Of a stretch of DNA of 26,341 bases, positions 21,143 through 26,262 are shown in pieces (position 1 is the first letter of the stretch; each line of letters opens with the position of its first letter). Under the pieces are notes generated by a model, which ran no database searches, was not told the origin of the DNA, and saw nothing but the letters and a program-made list of their open reading frames with translations. The position numbers were made by a program, and so were the translations under genes. Origin of the DNA: a virus; IMG/VR virus record IMGVR_UViG_3300027791_000113, positions 1 through 26,341 of that record; one strand, 5' to 3'.

Positions 21143-21577
21143 GTGGGAATCGATGACAAAGTTTATGAAGCAGAAAATGAAGTTTTCATAAATGAAAGAA
21201 AATATACTGAAACTCAACTTAAGAAGTTTTTCTTCTTGATTACGGGAGATAATTGGTTTATAAATAAATATGGTACTGGATATAAAATGTATATTATCGG
21301 CCCAAATTTCTTTGATGCTTCTTACGGATGCTATAAAGAGATATATTTACTTGAAAATGAACACTTTACAGAAAGCACTATTTGTCACGAATTAATGCAC
21401 TCCTGCAAGCATATAAGGGGAAATCCTCATGGCAAAGCTTGGCAAAAAAGATACGTAGATATGGTCAAAATATATATTTCCAATCAAATGGGAGAAGAAT
21501 TAGAGCAAAGATTCGCTAAAATATATGAAAATAATAAAAAAAATTATTTGGCGTTGGAAAATAGAAAAAAAGTTTAA
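21143..21577 (+). CDS. SprT-like zinc metalloprotease-fold protein
   Basis: 144 residues from GTG 21143 (an in-frame TGA ends just before it at 21142). Zinc motif H82-E-L-M-H86, then H96-G-K-A-W100: the HExxH plus HG-x2-[WF] pattern of the SprT/Spartan/WSS1 family, here 9 residues apart. SprT-like proteins process DNA-protein crosslinks or act as small proteases; phage versions are often of unknown use. Length is typical of a minimal SprT domain without the zinc ribbon. The end overlaps the following ORF by 53 bases in another frame, an unusual length for this window. Confidence 0.75.
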   Translation: MGIDDKVYEAENEVFINERKYTETQLKKFFFLITGDNWFINKYGTGYKMYIIGPNFFDASYGCYKEIYLLENEHFTESTICHELMHSCKHIRGNPHGKAWQKRYVDMVKIYISNQMGEELEQRFAKIYENNKKNYLALENRKKV

Positions 21578-21767
21578 TAAAATATACTCATTTTATATAA
21601 ATAATTTACATATTTTTCATCCTCAAGAACAAGAGTCTATACGTTCTATCAGAAATTCATTTTACTTTTTCCTAAATAGGAGCAGTTGGGAAAGAAATAA
21701 AGATAAAATTGAAAAACAAGTCGAAATGCTTAACATCAAGATAAACCACAGAATAAAAAACAAATAA
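21525..21767 (+). CDS. Small basic protein overlapping the SprT-like gene
   Basis: 80 residues, ATG 21525 inside the last 53 bases of the SprT-like gene, in another frame. Rich in Lys, Ile, Asn and Phe; a helical, basic protein with no family recognised. The long overlap crosses an A-rich run (21532-21542), where a sequencing indel could alter frames; a shorter start downstream is not obvious. It ends directly against a 17-codon ORF at 21768. Real but uncertain gene. Confidence 0.45.
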   Translation: MKIIKKIIWRWKIEKKFNKIYSFYINNLHIFHPQEQESIRSIRNSFYFFLNRSSWERNKDKIEKQVEMLNIKINHRIKNK

Positions 21768-21821
21768 TGGAAATACTAATAATTACATTTATACTTCTCT
21801 GCATATTTGGGGATATTTAAA
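21768..21821 (+). CDS. Possible 17-residue membrane peptide
   Basis: ATG 21768 follows the previous TAA directly, and a TAA closes the ORF after 17 codons. Sequence MEILIITFILLCIFGDI is almost entirely hydrophobic, as a single membrane helix would be. It may be chance in AT-rich DNA, where hydrophobic codons are common, so confidence is low. The adjacent coupling to the stop is the only supporting sign. Confidence 0.25.
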
Positions 21822-21823
21822 GC

Positions 21824-21902
21824 TTGACTTTAAAATTTCTTCATTCAATATGAGAGATAGTAAACCACAAATAATAACACAAATAATAGCACAAATAAAA
21901 AT
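21824..21902 (+). promoter_or_regulatory. Promoter with long CAA-repeat leader
   Basis: TTGACT (21824-21829), 16-base spacer, CAATAT (21846-21851), then a leader with three ACAAATA copies (about 21868, 21879, 21890) before ATG 21903. Very similar in sequence and plan to the element at 23950. An 18-codon ORF (ATG 21850) occupies the leader and ends on the next ATG, but looks like a consequence of repeats. Confidence 0.6.
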
Positions 21903-22157
21903 ATGAAAATTAAACAAATGATCCAAGATACAAAAGGTAAATTTTTTACTGTTAATTTTGTTAAAAAAGACGGAAATAAACGACACATGGTTGCTCGACT
22001 TGGGGTAAAAAAATATCTTAAGGGTGGAGAAAACCCCGCTAAAAACCGAGACAATTTGATTGTAGTTTTTGACGTGCAAAAGAGGGCATATAGGATGATA
22101 AATTTAGATACTTTACTTAGCTTTAAATGCGGTAAGAAAGAATACTACTGTTACTAA
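21903..22157 (+). CDS. SH3 beta-barrel-fold protein (DUF2693-like)
   Basis: 84 residues. The pattern KFFTVNFVKKDGNKRHMVARLGVKKYLKGG (about 13-42, F-x-V-x-F-x-K-K-D-G-x-x-R), then NLIVVFDVQKRAYRMINLDTLLSF (51-74) resembles the DUF2693/SH3 beta-barrel proteins common in phages of Bacteroidota. Such proteins are short and probably bind partners or nucleic acid; function not established. Leadered promoter with CAA repeats upstream suggests high expression. I recall the family from memory and rate it moderate. Confidence 0.65.
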   Translation: MKIKQMIQDTKGKFFTVNFVKKDGNKRHMVARLGVKKYLKGGENPAKNRDNLIVVFDVQKRAYRMINLDTLLSFKCGKKEYYCY

Positions 22158-22166
22158 AAATAGTTA

Positions 22167-22197
22167 TTGACTTTCTCAAATTTATATGAATCATCAT
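22167..22197 (+). promoter_or_regulatory. TTGACT promoter-like element
   Basis: TTGACT (22167-22172), 35 bases from first T to ATG 22202. The -10 is weak (CATCAT 22192-22197, 19-base spacer). A dyad with a two-base bulge, ATTTATATGA (22180-22189) and TCATAAAT (22194-22201), covers the -10 and the start. Confidence 0.4.
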
Positions 22198-22201
22198 AAA
22201 T

Positions 22202-22843
22202 ATGAAAATATTAATTGCTTGCGAATCCTCTGGAGTTATTCGTGATGCCTTTCGAGCAAAGGGACACGAAGCTTATTCTTGCGACATTATCGAAACAGGT
22301 CACGAATACCATATTTGTGACGATGTTTTAAATGTTTTAGATCAAAACTGGGATATGATGATTGCTCATCCGCCTTGTACTTATCTTTCAGTTAGCGGTA
22401 TGCATTGGACTGTTCGTGGTTTGCGTGATCCCAAACTGACTGAAGACGCTCTTGAATTCGTTCAAAAGCTTATAGATGCCCCAATTGAAAAAATAGTAAT
22501 TGAAAATCCAGTTAGCGTCATTTCGACACGCATCAAAAAGGCAAGCCAATATATACAGCCTTATCAGTTCGGAAAAGATAGAAGTAAAAAAACTGGGCTA
22601 TGGTTGAAAAATCTTCCCATTCTAGAACCTTCTGAATATGTTGAGCCTACAAGATGGGCTTGTTGTGGAAAATGGGTGGAGAAAGATTCTACTTGTAATA
22701 AATGTAATAAAAAGGCTAAACCCAGATGGTCTAATCAAACTCAAGATGGTGCAGATAAAACTCCACCATCTAAAGATCGTTGGCGCACTCGCTCTCAAAC
22801 TGATCAAGGTATTGCAGAAGCAATGGCAAATCAATGGGGCTAG
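22202..22843 (+). CDS. Cytosine-methyltransferase-like protein with zinc ribbon
   Basis: 213 residues. N-terminal SAM-type ILIACESSGVIRDAF (3-17); HPPC (56-59) followed by TYLSVSG, a C5-methyltransferase-like catalytic loop; ENP (101-103) as motif VI; then a Cys cluster C154-C155 with C165 and C168, a zinc ribbon insertion. Members of this phage family are usually annotated as putative DNA cytosine C5-methyltransferases. The PPC-x-Y loop and the ENP motif support cytosine modification, while motifs VIII-X of classic enzymes are not clear, so the chemistry could differ. Ends RTRSQTDQGIAEAMA, normal length. Followed 56 bases later by a second methyltransferase. Confidence 0.7.
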   Translation: MKILIACESSGVIRDAFRAKGHEAYSCDIIETGHEYHICDDVLNVLDQNWDMMIAHPPCTYLSVSGMHWTVRGLRDPKLTEDALEFVQKLIDAPIEKIVIENPVSVISTRIKKASQYIQPYQFGKDRSKKTGLWLKNLPILEPSEYVEPTRWACCGKWVEKDSTCNKCNKKAKPRWSNQTQDGADKTPPSKDRWRTRSQTDQGIAEAMANQWG

Positions 22844-22863
22844 AAAATACTTCATAAAAAGAC

Positions 22864-22898
22864 TTGACTTTTAATAAATTACCCACAAAGTGGTGAAC
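22864..22898 (+). promoter_or_regulatory. TTGACT element without clear -10
   Basis: TTGACT (22864-22869) lies 35 bases before ATG 22899, the spacing of the leaderless-type promoters, but no convincing -10 is visible. A small inverted repeat CCAC (22883-22886) and GTGG (22890-22893) lies near the start, and an ACCCAC at 22881 is 18 bases before ATG, as is ACCAC before 25356. Confidence 0.35.
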
Positions 22899-23786
22899 AT
22901 GAAAATCTTATCTCTCTTCGACGGAATCTCTTGCGCTCAAATTGCGCTTAATAAGCTTGGCATTAAATACGACAATTATTTTGCTAGTGAAATTTGCGAA
23001 AAAGCGATTAAAGTAACGCAAGACAATTATCCAGACACAATCCAATTAGGTGATGTGACAAATTGGAAAGATTGGAAGTTGCCTAAGATTGACGTGATTT
23101 GTGCAGGTTTTCCTTGCCAATCTTGGTCTAAAGCAGGATTACAAGGCGGATTCCAAGATGAGCGTGGAAAACTAGCTTATGTTCTTGCAGATATTTTTCG
23201 TCACCTAAAGAAACAGAATCCTAATTTAATTTTCTTGTTTGAAAATGTAGAGATGGCAAAAGAAAAGTTAAATGATTTAAATGAATTGTTTGGCTGTGAG
23301 GGAGTTAAAATCAATTCTTCGCTATTAACTGCTCAGAAGCGTGGGCGAGTCTACTGGACAAATTTAAAAATTGATCCAATAAAAGATCAGAGAATTCAAT
23401 TTCAAGACGTTCTTGATGATGGAATAGCCGAAAAGGAAAAAGCATACTGCATCAAACTTTGTCGTGGAAATGCAAGGGATTATTTTAAGAAAAAACAAAC
23501 TAATATTGTTTTTTGCCCAAATAAATATGGTAAATATGAAGTAAAAAATAAATTCATCTCTATGACTTTTCCGAAAGGGAAAGACCCAAATGAGTTATTT
23601 ACCTTTAAATGTTCTTTGCCAGATGGCAATTACGACCTAAGACCTCTTAATAGAAATGAGGTCGAGAGGTTGCAAACAATCCCTAAAAACTATACCAATG
23701 CGGTAACTGTAGCTTCTGCCCATAATTTAATGGGTAATAGTTGGACTGTTGATGTAATTTGCCATATTTTAAAAAATGTTAAATAA
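22899..23786 (+). CDS. DNA cytosine-5 methyltransferase (Dcm/DNMT-like)
   Basis: 295 residues from ATG 22899 (GTG 22890 would add three). Complete C5-methyltransferase motif set: LFDGISCAQIAL (6-17, motif I), GFPCQSWSKAG (70-80, motif IV, catalytic C73), ENVE (115-118, motif VI), QKRGRVYW (146-153, motif VIII) and GNSWTVDVI near the C-terminus (motif X). Target-recognition region between about 160 and 250. It transfers a methyl group from SAM to cytosine in DNA. Function in the phage is probably protection against restriction, since no cognate endonuclease is visible. Together with the previous gene it gives two cytosine-MTase-like proteins in tandem. Confidence 0.93.
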   Translation: MKILSLFDGISCAQIALNKLGIKYDNYFASEICEKAIKVTQDNYPDTIQLGDVTNWKDWKLPKIDVICAGFPCQSWSKAGLQGGFQDERGKLAYVLADIFRHLKKQNPNLIFLFENVEMAKEKLNDLNELFGCEGVKINSSLLTAQKRGRVYWTNLKIDPIKDQRIQFQDVLDDGIAEKEKAYCIKLCRGNARDYFKKKQTNIVFCPNKYGKYEVKNKFISMTFPKGKDPNELFTFKCSLPDGNYDLRPLNRNEVERLQTIPKNYTNAVTVASAHNLMGNSWTVDVICHILKNVK

Positions 23787-23937
23787 AATTTGGAGAATAT
23801 GGGCTAAATCTATAGGAGAAAAGGCAACTTCTAAAGATAGGGAGGCAGACATTGTCGCAATAATTAGGACTGTTATCTTTTTAACCTATTTAATTACTAA
23901 TTTTTTTATCATATCTGGCGTAATGAGGCATTGGTAA
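23776..23937 (+). CDS. Small membrane protein, 53 residues
   Basis: ATG 23776 overlaps the last 11 bases of the methyltransferase gene; stop TAA 23935-23937. Begins MLNKIWRIWAKSIGEKA, a basic N-terminus, then one hydrophobic segment (about 27-50, VAIIRTVIFLTYLITNFFIISG), ending MRHW. This layout (basic cytoplasmic end, one helix) is a plausible single-pass membrane protein. I recall similar short sequences in marine phages but cannot verify it. Good length, coupling and hydrophobic pattern support reality. Confidence 0.68.
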   Translation: MLNKIWRIWAKSIGEKATSKDREADIVAIIRTVIFLTYLITNFFIISGVMRHW

Positions 23938-23949
23938 TAAAGATTTTTC

Positions 23950-24019
23950 TTGACTTTTATAAATATGTGGTCAATATACAGATTGTAAACACAAATATAA
24001 ACACAAATATAACATAAAA
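23950..24019 (+). promoter_or_regulatory. Promoter with CAA-repeat leader, near copy of 21824
   Basis: TTGACT (23950-23955), 16-base spacer, CAATAT (23972-23977), and a leader with two ACAAATATAA copies before ATG 24020. TTGAC (23950) and GTCAA (23970-23974) form an inverted repeat over the promoter. Same plan and similar bases to the element at 21824. Confidence 0.6.
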
Positions 24020-24418
24020 ATGATCAAACAAATAGATAAAGAATTCCTACGTTGCCTTCGCTCAGAAATTGATGTAGCACTAGAACCAATCGCTGAGAAA
24101 TATGGTATTAAATTTGATGCAGGTAATGCTTCGTTCTCACAGTTTAATGCTACAATTAAATTAGAGATTGCAACTGCTCAAAATGGCGATTTTATTACCA
24201 AAGAGGCTCAAAGCTTCCTAAATTATGCAGAATTACTAGGATTATCTAAGGATTTTTTAAATAAGGAGTTTTCTTACTTTGGTAACAAATATATTCTTAC
24301 TGGATACTCGCCTCGCTCCACTAAATATCCATTTATTGCGACTAAAGTTTCAGATGGTGGCTCATACAAGTTGCCTAAAAGTGTCGTAACTGCGGAAAAC
24401 TTTAAAGAAATTGCTTAA
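24020..24418 (+). CDS. Conserved phage protein of unknown function
   Basis: 132 residues. N-terminal helix (about 1-25), then a beta-rich part. The C-terminal stretch from about 79 (LNKEFSYFGNKYILTGYSPRSTKYPFIATKV) has the plan 'leading F, gap, GxxYxIxGxxPRSxKYPIxAxR' that I know from a widespread phage hypothetical family; the role is unknown. Its leadered promoter (23950) and the following coupled genes make it the head of a small-protein operon. The stop and the next ATG overlap by one base. Confidence 0.7.
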   Translation: MIKQIDKEFLRCLRSEIDVALEPIAEKYGIKFDAGNASFSQFNATIKLEIATAQNGDFITKEAQSFLNYAELLGLSKDFLNKEFSYFGNKYILTGYSPRSTKYPFIATKVSDGGSYKLPKSVVTAENFKEIA

Positions 24419-24672
24419 TGCAAAATAAAATATACGATAAGCCAATCGCGTTTGATGTAGATATGCCCGTAAAAGGAGTTAAAAGATTTACTGTCTATGC
24501 AAGAAGCGATGAAGAAGCAGTTAAAAAAGTCGAGACACGCGCTTTTGAGCCTTTTGATTCAGAGTGGTTTGAGGAACTTGATTGCGAAAAGCCTTATGTT
24601 ATTGACGCTGATGAATCAAATGTTCATCCTAGACCGATTCTTTCAAGTATTGTTACAAACATAGAAAATTAA
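24418..24672 (+). CDS. Small acidic protein, DpnD-like layout
   Basis: 84 residues, starting one base into the previous stop. Two strands (IAFDVDMPVKGVKRFTVYA, about 11-29), then a helix with the AxSDEEAVKKVE pattern (about 29-40), and an acidic tail. The plan strand-[S/D]EE-A-helix-acidic end recurs in the genes at 24681 and 25089, suggesting duplicated small proteins of the DpnD/PcfM type. Function unknown. Confidence 0.65.
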   Translation: MQNKIYDKPIAFDVDMPVKGVKRFTVYARSDEEAVKKVETRAFEPFDSEWFEELDCEKPYVIDADESNVHPRPILSSIVTNIEN

Positions 24673-24680
24673 TTAATATT

Positions 24681-24881
24681 ATGCCCGATTATAAAATAAC
24701 TGTAACAGAAACAGTAACTTATCAATCGATTGTTTCTGTCCCAAAACAAGATAATGACGAAGATGTCGAGCAATTAGTAGTTGACACCTTTTATAACAAG
24801 GGTTATTATGATGTGGCTAACATCTTAGACTCAGAAACTTCTGATATAGAAATCCAACAAATGAACAGATATGATAGTTAA
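24681..24881 (+). CDS. Small acidic protein, DpnD-like layout, second copy
   Basis: 66 residues. KITVTETVTYQSIVSVP (about 5-21) as a strand pair, then a short loop and helix DNDEDVEQLVVDTFYNKGY (24-42), ending with acidic DIEIQQMN. Similar plan to the neighbours at 24418 and 25089. The end overlaps the next start by 11 bases. No catalytic motif. Confidence 0.62.
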   Translation: MPDYKITVTETVTYQSIVSVPKQDNDEDVEQLVVDTFYNKGYYDVANILDSETSDIEIQQMNRYDS

Positions 24882-25092
24882 GTTAAACGATAAAAATTAT
24901 ATCCGCAAAAAGATGGATGACACAATAGACGAAGCTGATGGATTAGCGGAGCTAATTTGTGAAGGCGGGGCAGAAGGTGAATATACTCAAAAAGAATTAT
25001 TGACAATGCAGAATAAAGCAGATACATTGTATTCTCTTTATAACGCCTTAGAAATGCGTTTGAAAAAACTAAATAACCAATTATCAAAATGA
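24871..25092 (+). CDS. Small acidic helical protein
   Basis: 73 residues. Begins MIVKLNDKNYIRKKMDDTIDEADG and is predicted almost entirely helical, with acidic N-terminal half and basic C-terminal helix (LYSLYNALEMRLKKLNNQLSK). Could form a helical hairpin or short coiled coil. Overlaps both neighbours (11 and four bases), so it sits in a coupled chain. No family recognised. Confidence 0.62.
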   Translation: MIVKLNDKNYIRKKMDDTIDEADGLAELICEGGAEGEYTQKELLTMQNKADTLYSLYNALEMRLKKLNNQLSK

Positions 25093-25319
25093 GTGAGACA
25101 TACAAAGGAAATTATACTAATTTAGCCCAACCTACCGAAGAAGGCGTATATCGCGTAGGCGTAATCTCTACAATAACTCGTTATATTGATATAAAAGCTT
25201 CCTCTCAAGAAGATGCTAAAGCTGAAGCAGAACGCATTTACAACGAAGAAGGGACTGAAGAACAGGAATGGATAGAAGATGCTGAAGAATTAGAATCTTT
25301 ATTTGATGCCGACATTTAG
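25089..25319 (+). CDS. Small acidic protein, DpnD-like layout, third copy
   Basis: 76 residues, ATG overlapping the previous stop by four bases (ATGA). VYRVGVISTITRYIDIKASSQEDAKAEAERIYNEEG (about 20-55) has the strand-then-SSQEDAKAEAERI-helix plan shared with 24418 and 24681, followed by a very acidic helical tail ending in LFDADI. The family plan resembles DpnD/PcfM-like phage and plasmid proteins whose function is unclear. Confidence 0.65.
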   Translation: MSETYKGNYTNLAQPTEEGVYRVGVISTITRYIDIKASSQEDAKAEAERIYNEEGTEEQEWIEDAEELESLFDADI

Positions 25320-25321
25320 TG

Positions 25322-25351
25322 TTGACTTTTGCAATTTACCACTCATTATAA
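25322..25351 (+). promoter_or_regulatory. Promoter, leaderless geometry
   Basis: TTGACT (25322-25327), 18-base spacer, TTATAA (25346-25351), four bases to ATG 25356; 34 bases from first T to ATG. An ACCAC at 25338 lies 18 bases before the ATG, as before the methyltransferase at 22899. Confidence 0.5.
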
Positions 25352-25355
25352 AGAA

Positions 25356-25562
25356 ATGGCTAAACCAACTCAAACAACAGAAATAGATAACGCTCGTAGA
25401 GTATTAGGAATGCTTGATACTGTAACTGATCCAGAAGAATATAAAAAAATCTTTGGGGTTCAAGATAAAGATGTTGACAACATGAAGAAACTTATTCTAA
25501 ATAAGGGTAAATTAAAAAAGAAAATTTTCACTAAAGATGAGGAAAACAATGAAGATGAATAA
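25356..25562 (+). CDS. Small helical protein, unknown function
   Basis: 68 residues from ATG 25356. A TTG at 25329 in frame would add nine residues but falls in the promoter. Begins MAKPTQTTEIDNARRV, then helices with VTDPEEYKKIFGVQDKDVDNM (about 22-43), a basic patch (KGKLKKKIF) and an acidic end. It might be a small scaffolding or regulatory protein; no family recognised. Its stop lies inside the next gene. Confidence 0.65.
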   Translation: MAKPTQTTEIDNARRVLGMLDTVTDPEEYKKIFGVQDKDVDNMKKLILNKGKLKKKIFTKDEENNEDE

Positions 25563-25767
25563 AACACAAGCATATATTAGAGCATCAAAATTTTACTTGA
25601 CGGACGAACTCCCAGAAGATTTTGAGAATTTGACCGAAGATGAGACGATACAGTTCATTAATGAAAACGTTTGGCAACCATTTGAGATGTGGGATCCGTT
25701 CGATGTTCTTGAAATGATTGACGATTTAGCTTCTGAATTTATTTGTATTTCCTCTAGTAAAGGTTAA
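25555..25767 (+). CDS. Small acidic protein, unknown function
   Basis: 70 residues from ATG 25555 (overlap ATGAATAA with the previous stop). ATGs at 25537 and 25549 in frame give longer alternatives; the one at 25549 has a GAGGA seven to nine bases upstream, a rare Shine-Dalgarno-like sign here. MNKTQAYIRASKFYLTDELP then acidic helices with two WDPF-type aromatic patches (EMWDPFDVLEMIDDL, about 44-58). No family recognised. Last gene before the non-coding stretch. Confidence 0.6.
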   Translation: MNKTQAYIRASKFYLTDELPEDFENLTEDETIQFINENVWQPFEMWDPFDVLEMIDDLASEFICISSSKG

Positions 25768-25904
25768 ACTAAATAATAACAGACACCTTATATTAAATAT
25801 CTAAAAATATATTGGTAATAAAAGGAAGAATTTAGATTTAAAAGCTGTTTTAAGTAGGCTATAGTTAGCTATAAATAATACACCAAATAAACTAGGGGTA
25901 TAAC

Positions 25905-25939
25905 TAGACTTTCAAGGTCTAAAGCCTTGTAGGGCTTTA
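25905..25939 (+). other. Two adjacent hairpins
   Basis: TAGAC (25905-25909) pairs with GTCTA (25917-25921), loop of seven. Directly after it, AAAGCC (25921-25926) pairs with GGCTTT (25933-25938), followed by TATATA. A further hairpin, TATAG (25860-25864) with CTATA (25869-25873), lies upstream. GGGGTA (25895-25900) can also pair with TACCTC (25958-25963), enclosing both. This could be a terminator or a structured RNA. Confidence 0.4.
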
Positions 25940-26231
25940 TATACAAATATAACCTTTTACCTCAGTAAAATAGCATAATAAGATATAATATATAAGGATA
26001 CTATATAAAGAAATAACATTAAGGAATATACATAGGATAAATAAAGAAATAATAGAACTAAAACCCTGTTTCTTGTCTTGTAGGGGATTATCCAGTTTAT
26101 ATTTCTTAAATAAATGGATTTTTTTTAGAAATACCTTAAATAATACTATAAATAATGCTTTTTTGTGTTATATCGGACATAATATAGGTTTTTATATTGA
26201 TAAATAAGTATCTGTTATAAGCGGAATAGTC

Positions 26232-26262
26232 TTGACATGACTAAATAAAAGTTTTTTATTCC
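26232..26262 (+). promoter_or_regulatory. TTGACA promoter-like element in the AT-rich end
   Basis: TTGACA (26232-26237) with only weak -10 candidates (TTTATT 26255-26260, 17-base spacer, or TATTCC 26257-26262). No start codon of a gene follows within the window, so the target would be a gene or RNA beyond 26341. Confidence 0.3.

Noticed and set aside
21850-21906. 18-codon leader peptide (MRDSKPQIITQ...) ending on the ATG of the DUF2693-like gene
   Set aside because: It is made of the ACAAATA repeats of the leader; the similar leader at 23950 has no such ORF, so it looks like a by-product.
22685-22712. TGTAATA sequences at 22692-22712 as further class II promoters
   Set aside because: They lie in the zinc-ribbon coding sequence of the methyltransferase-like gene and no start codon sits at the required 13-base distance.
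25905-25921. tRNA-like anticodon arm, 5-base stem and 7-base loop TTTCAAG, apparent UCA anticodon (would read UGA)
   Set aside because: No T-arm sequence or acceptor stem at the right distance, and the candidate D-stem overlaps the anticodon stem. UGA also serves as a stop here, so a suppressor tRNA is not supported.
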